Assembly: GCA_018069465.1 (NCBI GenBank)
Contig: JAGPUW010000029.1
Span: forward strand, 1-64,000
DNA: 64,000 nt
Source of the DNA: Gammaproteobacteria bacterium
GTDB taxonomy: Bacteria; Pseudomonadota; Gammaproteobacteria; Pseudomonadales; Porticoccaceae
Direction of reading: 5' to 3'
The notes below the pieces were generated by a model, which saw only the letters and a program-made list of their open reading frames with translations, was not told the origin of the DNA and searched no databases. The position numbers and the translations under genes are program-made. Positions 54,538 to 63,639 of this stretch are shown piece by piece (the first letter of the stretch is position 1; each line of letters opens with the position of its first letter).

Positions 54538-55572
54538 TCAAGCCCTGATATTGGTCAAAATAAAACAGTAAAACCAGCCCAGAAAAAATGAAATTGGCAG
54601 ATTTAACCACCAACCCGAAATAATTCCTGCAGCAGTGTGCCATTTAACATGGCCCGGTTTCTCGGCGGCACCATTACCCAGCAGTGTTGCAGTAACCACC
54701 TGACTGGTTGACGTGGGAGCGCCGATTGCGGTTGCGATGCTATTAACCAGTGCAGACCCCATCTGGTTCGCAACTGAGTGAATCGGTTTAACACGAAACA
54801 GCCCAAAGCCAAGCGTCTGAATGATACGCCAACCACCAAATAGCGTGCCAAGAGTAATCGCGGAAGCACACCAGATAACCGCCCAATCTGGGACGGTAAA
54901 CTGGGCTGTTTGACCCGTAGCCAGTAGCATCATGCCAATAATGGCCATGCCTTTTTGTGCATCATTGGCACCGTGAGAGGCGCCTAACCAGGCGATACTG
55001 AAATATTGACTGACAATAAAAAAGCGGCTGGCTTTCACGGTTAAGCGGCTGAAGACAACGAAAAAACCCTTCATGGTCAAAAACCCGATAATAAAACCCA
55101 GCAAAGGCGAAGCAAAAAGGCCCATAACCACTTTCATAAGCCCTTCTAATCTACCGTCCAACAGTGCTTCATAGCCCCAGTGAATTTGCTCACTGCCGAC
55201 ACCATAGAGCCCGGCACCGACAAGACCGCCAGCCAGTGAGTTAGAAGAGGACGAAGGGTAACCAAGAAACCATGTGACGAGGTTGTAACTAATTGCGGAG
55301 AGCAGCGCACCAATAATAATACTGGTACCAGACAGCGCTGATGCGCCACTAATATCGATAAATGTACCCACCGTATCAGCGACCGCGAGACCAATAGTTA
55401 ATGGTGCTATAAAAGTAGCACTGCTTACGATAGCGATAGCAATGCCAGGCTTGATTGAACGTGATGCAATCGCAGTTGCCACCATATCAGCGGCATCGTG
55501 AAAGCCATTGGTAAAATCAAAAAGCGCTACGATAAGCAGAACGATAATTAAAGAGGTATTGAAAGCCTCCAT
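54538..55572 (-). CDS. pit: PiT-family inorganic phosphate transporter
   Basis: A 344-residue transporter with about ten membrane segments and two PiT repeats: FDFTNGFHDAADMVATAIASR (residues 18-38) and ASHGANDAQKGMAIIG near residue 203, which hold the GANDANN-type and N-D signatures of PHO4 proteins. It takes up phosphate with Na+ or H+. It lies five bases after the APC permease and two before DUF47, so the three probably form a unit. Confidence 0.93.
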   Translation of the reverse strand: MEAFNTSLIIVLLIVALFDFTNGFHDAADMVATAIASRSIKPGIAIAIVSSATFIAPLTIGLAVADTVGTFIDISGASALSGTSIIIGALLSAISYNLVTWFLGYPSSSSNSLAGGLVGAGLYGVGSEQIHWGYEALLDGRLEGLMKVVMGLFASPLLGFIIGFLTMKGFFVVFSRLTVKASRFFIVSQYFSIAWLGASHGANDAQKGMAIIGMMLLATGQTAQFTVPDWAVIWCASAITLGTLFGGWRIIQTLGFGLFRVKPIHSVANQMGSALVNSIATAIGAPTSTSQVVTATLLGNGAAEKPGHVKWHTAAGIISGWWLNLPISFFLGWFYCFILTNIRA

Positions 55573-55577
55573 CAGCT

Positions 55578-56906
55578 TTATCGATCGACCTTGTTATAGT
55601 TTTTTTTAAACAGGAATCGTCGCTGGCATATCAAAAACTCCGCGCTGCAAACCCCTATATAAATTGCACCAATCCACAGTAAATTCTTTTCGTTAGTGTT
55701 CCACAAGTAATAGATGAGTGCTAACCAGGAGGACAGGGAAAGAACCATTCCAAGCAGGGGAATAAGTGGATAGCCGCCAATGGTACGACGCAGACGCCAG
55801 GCTGAGAAGTTGATTAAAGTAAAGATCAGCAGAAACGTTGAGCTGGCAAAAGAGGAAATAATCGTTAGATCTGCAAGGTTAACAAAAACCACTGTGCAGC
55901 TGGTAATCACCACCAGGCTAACCCAGGGAATGTTATTTTGTTTACGCCTAAAGCCAAAAGCTTTAGGCAGCGCCTTCTCTGTCGCCATAATCATACCAAG
56001 GCGGGCAGTGCCGAACATGGTTGCATTAATAGCGGACGCCGTTGAAAAAAGAGCCGCCAAACCGATTAACAAGAACCCGGCATCTCCCAGGAAAGGTTTG
56101 GCTGCAACCGCAAGTGCGTATTCTTTGTATCTAGAAATTTCTTCGGGCAAAAGGTTTCCCACCGCAACGCTGGAAACAAGAATATAAATAGTACTCGTAA
56201 TTGCAATCGACCAAATAATGGCGGGCTTCAAATTTCGCTGCGGATCCTCCATCTCATTAATGGCATTGGGGATAAGCTCAAAGCCTTCGTAGGCGACAAA
56301 TATAAGCGCCGCCGCCATCACCACACCACTATAACCCTGGTTAAAAACGGGAAGTATATGGTCTTCCTTAACGTAAAAAAGGCCAATTACTGAAAATAAA
56401 AAAAGAATTATCATTTTGACGGTAACGATCATCAACTCACTGCTACCGCTCGCTTTTATACCGTAGAGATTAACACCGAGAAAAGTGAGCAAAATTAAGG
56501 TTTCAAGAAAATGGTGTACCACAATACTATTGCCATTATCCCCCAACATCGCGCCACCATAAACACCAAAGGTATAAGCATAAAGAGACATCGTGCCTAT
56601 ATACCCGGCAAGTAGTAACCAGCCCCCCATGGCAGCGACATTCTGGTTTTCAAACGCATGCTCAAGGAAAGTAAAGCTACCGCCACTCGACTGAAAAACA
56701 GCACCCAAACGAGCGTACGAGAGGCCGGTTAATAGCGCAATGATCCCTCCGAATGCAAAAGCAAAGGGTGCGGCATGTCCAGCCTGTGCAATGGCGAGAC
56801 CCAGAACGGAGAAAATACCACCGCCCACCATACCGCCGATGCCCATTGCGATAACTTCTTTAAGTGTTAGTTTCGTTTCTTTTGTGTGGCCCTGTCCATC
56901 TTGCAT
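55578..56906 (-). CDS. APC-superfamily amino-acid permease
   Basis: A 442-residue membrane protein with about 12 segments. The first segment has the APC motif MGIGGMVGGGIFSVLGLA (residues 21-38), followed by SYARLGAVFQSSGGSFTFLEHAF, usual for the amino acid-polyamine-organocation superfamily. The substrate cannot be read. It is directly upstream of pit (five bases), an unusual pairing. A TTGTCA / TATAGC (16 bp apart) promoter-like pair lies at 56940-56918 on the minus strand, which would leave a very short leader. Confidence 0.9.
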   Translation of the reverse strand: MQDGQGHTKETKLTLKEVIAMGIGGMVGGGIFSVLGLAIAQAGHAAPFAFAFGGIIALLTGLSYARLGAVFQSSGGSFTFLEHAFENQNVAAMGGWLLLAGYIGTMSLYAYTFGVYGGAMLGDNGNSIVVHHFLETLILLTFLGVNLYGIKASGSSELMIVTVKMIILFLFSVIGLFYVKEDHILPVFNQGYSGVVMAAALIFVAYEGFELIPNAINEMEDPQRNLKPAIIWSIAITSTIYILVSSVAVGNLLPEEISRYKEYALAVAAKPFLGDAGFLLIGLAALFSTASAINATMFGTARLGMIMATEKALPKAFGFRRKQNNIPWVSLVVITSCTVVFVNLADLTIISSFASSTFLLIFTLINFSAWRLRRTIGGYPLIPLLGMVLSLSSWLALIYYLWNTNEKNLLWIGAIYIGVCSAEFLICQRRFLFKKNYNKVDR

Positions 56907-57021
56907 AGATGTTTTTCGCTATAAAATTATAAAAACTATTGACAACCCTGCTTGTAAATAAAATCCTATCTATTAATAAACAGGTACTCGCCTTTTTTAT
57001 CGATCAAAAGATGGCTCCGCT

Positions 57022-58227
57022 TCACCCATGCCAAAAATAATCCTCCATCCGATCAAAGGCCAGATTAATGGTCTCATCAGGTACACAGTAAGCCATACGC
57101 ACATGGCTTTCACCGAGGCTGCCGAAAGCACTACCCGGCGTAACGGCGACCTTCGCCTCATGCAACAGGTCGATAGAAAAGCCCCAGGCATTGCTATGCT
57201 CAGCGACAATACGTGGGAAAACATAGTAAGCGCCCTCCGGTTTAACGTACTCAAAAATGTGCGGCAGGCGATCGAGACGCTGACAAATTAATGTGCGGCG
57301 CTGATTGAGAATTTTTTCAAATTCCGCCATATGATTTGGTGGATGACTGAGGGCAACAATTCCAGCGCTTTGCGAAATATGTGGTGTGCAGATCAGGTTG
57401 GCATCGTGAACTTTTAGCGCCTGCTTTTTAAGTGCGGCGGGCATAATCATATAACCGAGTCGCCAGCCGCTCATTGCGTAGGCCTTGGAAAAAGTAAACA
57501 GATAAACCAGATTGTCCTGCAGACTTTTTACCGAGGCTAAATTAAAGTGGCGGCTGCGGTTTTCATAGGTGAAATTGGAGTAGGGGTCATCCAGTAGAAT
57601 TAAAATATTGTGCTGGCGGGCAATTTCGCCAACACGGATAAGTTGCGCTTCATCGAAAATCTTACCGGTTGGATTGGAGGGCGAGACAATAACTATCGCC
57701 TTGGTTTTTTCTGTGATCAGGGCCGGCAAAGCATCAACATCCAACGCCCACCCCTGTTGTTCATTCAGCGCCCAGCTAACCGAGTGGCCATCACAAAGTT
57801 TGATCTGCTGAAAGTGGGAGGCAAACCCGGGATCAGTGAGAATAATTTCGTCGCCGGGGTTAATAATGACGCGGAACAATGTACTCAGGCCCTGCATATT
57901 GCCCGCAGTAATGAGCACGTTTTCCTTTGCATCGACAGTAATGCCGGTTTCCCGGGCGTGGGTCTCTACGACCAGATCGCGCAATTCGGGCAGCCCATCG
58001 GGCAAGGTGTATTTACCAATATCATCATCCTCATCGAGCAGCCGCTGTACGCCACGGCGAATAATCTCTGGCGTTTTGAATGACGGCACACCCCAGGTCA
58101 ATGATGCAGCTCCCTCCACTTGCGCGCTGAGCATAGCCATCTGTTTGATGGCCGAAATTTCAGCGGCACAGACCGGCCTGGCGACCCAATTTTGATGAGA
58201 TTTATTGCTATCGACTGAATTCGTCAA
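57022..58227 (-). CDS. PLP-dependent class I/II aminotransferase
   Basis: A 401-residue fold-type I aminotransferase. It has VSPSNPTGKIF (residues about 176-186), the substrate pocket LILLDDPYSNFTYENRS, and the PLP lysine in FTFSKAYAMSGWRLGYM near residue 250, with the phosphate arginine just after. The start is TTG at 58227 with AAGGAGG seven bases before it, a strong ribosome site that decides the start. Close relatives act on aspartate/aromatic amino acids; specificity is not clear. Confidence 0.9.
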   Translation of the reverse strand: MTNSVDSNKSHQNWVARPVCAAEISAIKQMAMLSAQVEGAASLTWGVPSFKTPEIIRRGVQRLLDEDDDIGKYTLPDGLPELRDLVVETHARETGITVDAKENVLITAGNMQGLSTLFRVIINPGDEIILTDPGFASHFQQIKLCDGHSVSWALNEQQGWALDVDALPALITEKTKAIVIVSPSNPTGKIFDEAQLIRVGEIARQHNILILLDDPYSNFTYENRSRHFNLASVKSLQDNLVYLFTFSKAYAMSGWRLGYMIMPAALKKQALKVHDANLICTPHISQSAGIVALSHPPNHMAEFEKILNQRRTLICQRLDRLPHIFEYVKPEGAYYVFPRIVAEHSNAWGFSIDLLHEAKVAVTPGSAFGSLGESHVRMAYCVPDETINLAFDRMEDYFWHG

Positions 58228-58624
58228 GCGTGTGCCTCCTTAATTATGGACAAATACGACAGAGGTCCTGCTGCTAATGCCATTTTCAACCCAGTGATTC
58301 GGGGATGCTCAGCATTTAATTCAACAATAATCGCCGCCGCTGAAGTGGCGCTGACAATGAACAACTGCATCGTATAAGGCCTAGACCACTCTACAATGAC
58401 AGATGCCATCGTCTTTATCAGTGACACTTCGAATAATAGCCAGTGAAGAATAAGCACCCATCTTGATTCAGACAAGTGTTTCGTTAATTGCCAGCACAAC
58501 TGTTGCTGGCAATTTTCTGGCCACCGCAGACGTGACAAAACCTTGCGATTACCTTGATGAATCGCAGTTGCTCTTTACACAGCCCGTGATAACCTGAATG
58601 GGTCGATGACACGTGCAAAACACC
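58228..58624. other. Intergenic region, with a perfect hairpin
   Basis: Between the aminotransferase and the HlyD gene (divergent). A minus-strand frame of 104 codons (58224-58538) is open and its stop overlaps the TTG start of the aminotransferase, but its sequence has no recognised family and weak coding character. A perfect 11-bp stem AATTGCCAGCA / TGCTGGCAATT (58486-58496 with 58504-58514, loop CAACTGT) is followed by TTCT on the plus strand. No other element is seen. Confidence 0.4.
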
Positions 58625-59770
58625 ATGAAAAAAACCCTGCTAATTGTCGTATCTCTTCTTGTAGTGGCCGCCATTTACTGGCAATTCAGCCGTGAAGAAC
58701 AGATTGCCGTCAGGTTAACAAACGTCGAACAGGGCCGGGTCGAAGCTACCGTCGCCAATACCCGCGCCGGCACCATTAAAGCCTGCCAACGTTCACGCCT
58801 GTCGATGCCCATCGGTGGGCAAGTTGCCAACTTACTGGTCGACGAGGGCGATCTCGTTGCCGAGGGGCAGGTACTTATCCAGCTGTGGAATGACGATCAG
58901 CAGGCCCGCGTTGTCGAAGCTAAAACCCGCGTCACCGCCGCCGGTGAATTTGCCAAGGAAAGCTGTCACCGGGCCGCCAACGATGCCCGAGAGCTAAAGC
59001 GCAAACAGGGTTTGGCGGCCAAAAAACTGATCTCAGAAGAAACCCTCGATGCCGCTCAGACCCTGGCCAGTGTGTCATCTTTCTCCTGTGCCAAAGCCCG
59101 CGCCGGGGTTGAAACCGCCGAGGCCAACGTCGCCCTGCAAGCGGCGCTCTACGAAAAAACCCGCCTGCGTGCACCCTTTGCCGGGGTCGTTGCCGAAATC
59201 AACGGCGAGGTCGGCGAGTACATCACCCCCTCCCCACCGGGTGTTGCCACCCCCCCGGCCATCGACTTAATCGCCCGCAACTGCCTCTATGTTTCCGCCC
59301 CCATTGACGAGGTCGACGCCGCCGCCATCGAATTGCAAATGCCCGCACGCATCAGCCTCGACGCCTTTCGCGGGCAGGTCTTTCGCGGTCATGTCACCCG
59401 CATCGCGCCCTATGTTAAGGAGTTTGAAAAACAGGCGCGCACGGTTGATATTGAGGTTGCCTTTGACGCTCTGCCCGACGATCTCACCCTGCTGATTGGC
59501 TACAGCGCCGATATTGAAATCATCCTCAGCCAGCGCGACAACGCCCTGCGCATCCCCACTGAAACGGTGATTGACGGTAATCGAGTGCTGCTCTACGACG
59601 CGGCGACGGGGCTACTCAGCTACCGACAGTTCAAGCCCGGACTCAGCAATTGGACCTCGACGGAGGTCGTCGAAGGTCTCAGTGAAGGTGAGGCCATCTT
59701 GCTGTCCCTCGATACCGAAGGCGCTGTCGATGGTGCGCGGGTCGCACCTATCTCGCCAACGATTCGCTAA
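58625..59770 (+). CDS. HlyD/MacA-like periplasmic adaptor (membrane fusion protein)
   Basis: A protein of about 381 residues. An N-terminal membrane segment (MKKTLLIVVSLLVVAAIYWQF) anchors it, then a barrel-sandwich (lipoyl-like) half (SRLSMPIGGQVANLLVDEGDLV), a long coiled-coil hairpin about residues 85-170, and the second half-motif (YEKTRLRAPFAGVVAEINGEVGEYI). It links an inner-membrane exporter to an outer-membrane channel or delivers substrate. The ATG at 58625 is chosen over a GTG at 58613. It is the first gene of a four-gene export operon; no TolC gene is adjacent. Confidence 0.9.
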   Translation: MKKTLLIVVSLLVVAAIYWQFSREEQIAVRLTNVEQGRVEATVANTRAGTIKACQRSRLSMPIGGQVANLLVDEGDLVAEGQVLIQLWNDDQQARVVEAKTRVTAAGEFAKESCHRAANDARELKRKQGLAAKKLISEETLDAAQTLASVSSFSCAKARAGVETAEANVALQAALYEKTRLRAPFAGVVAEINGEVGEYITPSPPGVATPPAIDLIARNCLYVSAPIDEVDAAAIELQMPARISLDAFRGQVFRGHVTRIAPYVKEFEKQARTVDIEVAFDALPDDLTLLIGYSADIEIILSQRDNALRIPTETVIDGNRVLLYDAATGLLSYRQFKPGLSNWTSTEVVEGLSEGEAILLSLDTEGAVDGARVAPISPTIR

Positions 59771-59837
59771 GGGATGTGCCGAATAAAAGGATGGCCAGCG
59801 CGCCCAATGATAAAAACCCTCTGCAAAATATACCGCC

Positions 59838-60539
59838 ATGATTGAACTCCAGCAGCTGTGCCGCAGCTTTCAAATTGGCGACCAGTGCGTTCACGCCCTC
59901 GACCATATCGACCTGCATATAGAGCGCGGCGAATACCTGTCCGTCATGGGGCCTTCGGGTTCGGGCAAATCCACCCTGCTCAATATGCTCGGCCTGCTGG
60001 ATACACCCAGCGGCGGTGAATATCGGCTCAACCAGACCGCGACCAGCCAGCTCAATGAAGAGGCCCGCGCCACTTTACGTCGCGAGCACATTGGCTTTGT
60101 CTTCCAGAGTTATCATTTAATCCCCCGACTCACGGCGCGGGAAAACATTGAGCTGCCGCTGATACTGGCGGGTATTGCCCCGAAACAGCGCAAGCCCATT
60201 ATCGACAGGGTGATTACGCGCCTGGCGCTGACAGATCGCGCCGCCCATGTGCCCAGCCAATTGTCGGGGGGGCAGCGCCAGCGTGTCGCCATTGGTCGCG
60301 CCATTGTCATGAAACCCGAGCTGCTGCTCGCCGATGAACCCACCGGCAATCTCGATTCGGTCTCGGGGCGGGAGGTCATCGAATTGCTCGAAGAACTCAA
60401 CGACGAGGGTATTACTTTGCTGGTGGTCACCCACGACCAGGCCATCGGGGTGCGGGCCAAACGTGAACTAAAAATGATTGACGGCCGTATTGCCAGCGAT
60501 AGCGCCAGGCCTGCAATCACCCCACAACTCGCCCCCTGA
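59838..60539 (+). CDS. MacB/LolD-type ABC transporter ATP-binding protein
   Basis: A 233-residue ATPase: Walker A MGPSGSGKSTLLN (residues about 36-48), Q-loop near FVFQSYHLIP, signature LSGGQRQRVAIGRAI near 140, Walker B LLLADEPTGNLD near 160 and the H-loop VTHD near 198. The ALDHIDLHIERGEYLSVMGPSGSGKST pattern is that of the MacB/LolD/FtsE group. It works with the two permeases that follow; the next gene begins six bases after its stop. Confidence 0.93.
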   Translation: MIELQQLCRSFQIGDQCVHALDHIDLHIERGEYLSVMGPSGSGKSTLLNMLGLLDTPSGGEYRLNQTATSQLNEEARATLRREHIGFVFQSYHLIPRLTARENIELPLILAGIAPKQRKPIIDRVITRLALTDRAAHVPSQLSGGQRQRVAIGRAIVMKPELLLADEPTGNLDSVSGREVIELLEELNDEGITLLVVTHDQAIGVRAKRELKMIDGRIASDSARPAITPQLAP

Positions 60540-60545
60540 ATTGCC

Positions 60546-61766
60546 ATGCGCATCGCCGACCTTCTCGCCTTCAACCTGAAACTGATCGAGCGTCAGCGCC
60601 TGCGCTCTGCCATGTTACTGGCCGCCATCGCCATTAGTGTCATGGCGATCAATTTGCTCACCGGCATTGGCGAGGGTGGCAAGCAATTTGTGCTCGGCGA
60701 GTTCAATCTGCTCGGTAAAAACGTGTTGATTATGCTACCGGGCAAGAAGGAAACCACCGGCGGCATTCCACCGTTGACGGGGGAGACCACCCGCGATCTG
60801 ACCCTGCGCGATGCCCAGGCTATCGCCCGTCTCGCCAATGTGTCTGCGGTGGCGCCATTGATCGCCGGTAAAATGGAAATTTCCCACCACAAGCTCAGCC
60901 GTGAAGCCTTTACCATTGGCAGCAACCGTGCCTTTTTTGCGATTCGCCAGCTCGAAGTGGCCCAGGGCAAAGCGCTGCCCCTGCTCCCCTTCGAGCAAGG
61001 GCAGGCGGTTTGCGTTATCGGCAGCAAATTGCGCAAAGAACTGTTCGGCCCCAAGCCCGCCCTCGGACAATGGCTGCGAGCGGGGGACAGCCGCTTTCGG
61101 GTGATTGGTATTCTCAAAGACAAGGGCGAGGGTCTGGGCTTTGATATGAACGAGGCGATTATTGTGCCCGTGGCCAACGCCCAGGCACTCTTTAATCAGG
61201 CGGGCTTGTTTCGGGTTTTTATTGAATTGCGCAGTCTCGATGGTTTACAGCAATCACAGCAGCGCATCCTCGCCCTGCTCAAAGAGCGCCACGAGGGTGA
61301 AGAAGATGTCACCATCATCACCCAGGACTCCCTGCTTTCCGCTTTCGAGAACATCCTCAACACCCTGACGCTGGCGGTCGCTGGCATCGCCGGCATTAGC
61401 ATGCTGGTGGCGGGCATACTGATTATGAACGTGTCACTCATCGCCGTGAGTCAGCGCACCCGTGAGATCGGTCTGCTCAAGGCACTGGGCTGTCCGGCGC
61501 GCACCGTGGCGCTAATTTTCCTCAGCGAGGCCAGTATTATGGCGCTCAGCGGGGCGCTACTTGGCATCTTGATTAGCGAGCTGCTGCTGGCGACCGCAAG
61601 GGGTCTCTACCCCACAATCCCCTTCACCACCCCCTTTTGGGCTCAGCTTGGCTCGGCCCTCATTGCCACGGTGACCGCCCTGTTGTTCGCCGCCATTCCC
61701 GCCCGCAAGGCCGCCAATATGGCACCCGTCGATGCCCTCCTCGACAAGAAAGCGGGGCAGGCATGA
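60546..61766 (+). CDS. MacB/FtsX-like ABC permease, first copy
   Basis: A 406-residue permease. It has an N-terminal membrane helix (residues 20-40), a large periplasmic MacB_PCD domain, and three C-terminal membrane helices of the FtsX domain (residues about 275-400) with VSQRTREIGLLKALG near 300, which contacts the ATPase. The end overlaps the next permease by ATGA (61763-61766), so the two are made in equal amounts. Confidence 0.92.
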   Translation: MRIADLLAFNLKLIERQRLRSAMLLAAIAISVMAINLLTGIGEGGKQFVLGEFNLLGKNVLIMLPGKKETTGGIPPLTGETTRDLTLRDAQAIARLANVSAVAPLIAGKMEISHHKLSREAFTIGSNRAFFAIRQLEVAQGKALPLLPFEQGQAVCVIGSKLRKELFGPKPALGQWLRAGDSRFRVIGILKDKGEGLGFDMNEAIIVPVANAQALFNQAGLFRVFIELRSLDGLQQSQQRILALLKERHEGEEDVTIITQDSLLSAFENILNTLTLAVAGIAGISMLVAGILIMNVSLIAVSQRTREIGLLKALGCPARTVALIFLSEASIMALSGALLGILISELLLATARGLYPTIPFTTPFWAQLGSALIATVTALLFAAIPARKAANMAPVDALLDKKAGQA

Positions 61767-62959
61767 TAACCAAAGATGCGGCGCGTTTAATCTGGGGTTC
61801 GGTGTGCCACAGCTTCGGCAAGAGTTTACTCACCGCCCTGGGTATTGGCATCGGCATTGCGGCGGTATCGCTGCTGACCTCCCTCGGCAGTGGCTTGCAG
61901 CTGTATATGCTGGAGCAGTTTTCCCAGTTCGGCACACGGATTATCGCCGTCAATCCCGGCAGGGACATTACCCACGGCATCGGCGGCTTACTGTCGTCGG
62001 TGCGGCCCCTCAGCCTGGAGGATGCCGAGGCGCTGGTGACCCTGCCCGGTGTCGAGTACGTCGTGCCCCTGGTGCAGGGCGCTGGCGCCATCGAATACGG
62101 CAATCGCCAGCGCAACAGCGATATTCTCGGCATCGGCCCACACATGGCCAAAGCCTGGCAGTTCAAGGTCAGCATGGGACGATTTTTACCCGAGGACCCC
62201 AGCGGCCACAGCCGCGCCTATGCAGTGCTGGGTTACACCATGAAGCGGGAGCTCTTTGCCAATGCCAACCCCCTGGGCAAAACCATTCGTGTCGGCGGAC
62301 TGCGCTTTAAGGTGATCGGTGTGATTGAGAAAAAGGGTCAGATACTGGGCTTTGATATGGACGACATTGTCTATATTCCCACCGATAAAGCCCTGCAACT
62401 GTTCAACCGCGAGGGCCTGATGGAGATCGACATTACCTTCACCTCCACCACCCGCTCAGCGCAACTGGCAGAGCGAGTGAAACGGGTGCTGATCGAGCGC
62501 CACGGCGATGAAGATTTTTCCATCACCACCCAGGATGAGATGCTGCTGACCATGGGCAATGTGCTCAATGTGCTCACCATCGGCGTCGCCGCTCTGGGTT
62601 CTATTTCCCTGTTTGTCGGTGCCGTCGGCATTGCCACTATTATGACCACCACCGTGCGCGAACGCAGTGCCGAGATTGGTCTGCTGCGTGCCATCGGCGC
62701 CAGCCAGCGACAAATTCTCGGGTTGTTTTTAGGGGAGGCAGTGTTGATTTCTCTACTCGGCGGCATCATCGGCCTCGCCTTGCTCGCGGCAATTGCCGCC
62801 GTGCTTTCTCTACTAGTACCGGCTTTACCGTTGGCCCTCCACCCCTTTTTTCTCGCCCTCGCGCTGCTGGCCTCCGCCATCATCGGCCTACTGGCCGGCG
62901 TCGTACCCGCCTACAGTGCCAGCCGACTAAACCCTATCGATGCGCTGCGGGCAGAATAA
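61763..62959 (+). CDS. MacB/FtsX-like ABC permease, second copy
   Basis: A 398-residue permease homologous to the preceding one, with the same layout: first helix about residues 20-40, MacB_PCD periplasmic domain, and a C-terminal FtsX domain with VRERSAEIGLLRAIGAS near residue 300. The start ATG at 61763 overlaps the previous stop; a longer frame from 61637 is not supported. The pair probably forms a heterodimer with the ATPase. Confidence 0.93.
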   Translation: MITKDAARLIWGSVCHSFGKSLLTALGIGIGIAAVSLLTSLGSGLQLYMLEQFSQFGTRIIAVNPGRDITHGIGGLLSSVRPLSLEDAEALVTLPGVEYVVPLVQGAGAIEYGNRQRNSDILGIGPHMAKAWQFKVSMGRFLPEDPSGHSRAYAVLGYTMKRELFANANPLGKTIRVGGLRFKVIGVIEKKGQILGFDMDDIVYIPTDKALQLFNREGLMEIDITFTSTTRSAQLAERVKRVLIERHGDEDFSITTQDEMLLTMGNVLNVLTIGVAALGSISLFVGAVGIATIMTTTVRERSAEIGLLRAIGASQRQILGLFLGEAVLISLLGGIIGLALLAAIAAVLSLLVPALPLALHPFFLALALLASAIIGLLAGVVPAYSASRLNPIDALRAE

Positions 62960-62975
62960 GCCCAGGCGCTTGTCG

Positions 62976-63353
62976 CTAGCCTCGCCGCCAACGCAAATAG
63001 CCATCGCGTAAAATAAATCCGTAGATCAACAGATTAGAGCCGAGTGCGATCACCCCTAGCGCCAAAGCCAGGGTTCGGGTCATGCCGCCGGGATAAATCA
63101 GCGCTATCAGATAGTGTTCAATAAACCCACCTGAATAAGCCCCATCGCCAGCCAGTATCCGCAGTTGTTTCTCCAGCGGCGTCAGCGGGCAGGTCCAGTT
63201 AAAAAACTCAATCAGCGAAATCCACACCGCCAGAGGGAAGTGCACCAGCGCCAGCCAGGCTCGCCAGAAATACAGCAGACCGCCAAGTAAGCCATAAATA
63301 ATCAGCAGTAAGTGGGTCAGAAGAACGGCATCCGCCGCCGCACTATAGGGCAT
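62976..63353 (-). CDS. DUF2784 membrane protein
   Basis: A 125-residue integral membrane protein of the DUF2784 family. Three to four helices are seen (residues 8-30, 35-50 and 92-116). A conserved W-T-C-P-L-T-P-L-E (FFNWTCPLTPLEKQLR) motif follows the second helix, characteristic of the family. The role is unknown. It converges with the permease operon with 16 bases between. Confidence 0.87.
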   Translation of the reverse strand: MPYSAAADAVLLTHLLLIIYGLLGGLLYFWRAWLALVHFPLAVWISLIEFFNWTCPLTPLEKQLRILAGDGAYSGGFIEHYLIALIYPGGMTRTLALALGVIALGSNLLIYGFILRDGYLRWRRG

Positions 63354-63639
63354 CTTTTTTAGCGCCTCCTTAATTATTTCTTAGCAAAACCCCCTCACAC
63401 ACGGGAGCAAATCCTGTTAACCGGTTAACACCTTGGACACTCAGCCACACGGATAGGAGCACAGCTGTTGTCAGCGGGCCAGCAAAACCCTATCTTCTAC
63501 TTATAAATTAAATAACTCATAAATATCACCCTGTATTTTCTATAACGCACTGCCAAACCCGCCACAGATGCAACGTCATTTTAGAGCGACGAACCAGGAT
63601 TAACTTTTATGAGCACGGCTGTAGTAATGGAGTTTCACC
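63354..63639 (+). promoter_or_regulatory. Intergenic region with a perfect 16-bp palindrome upstream of the porin-like gene
   Basis: About 286 bases with no gene. The 16-base sequence TGTTAACCGGTTAACA at 63415-63430 is a perfect palindrome with a central CCGG. Its shape and CG centre fit operators of LacI-family repressors (for example GntR-type TGTTACCGGTAACA sites), but no regulator gene is nearby. It lies about 210 bases before the gene at 63640. Confidence 0.5.
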
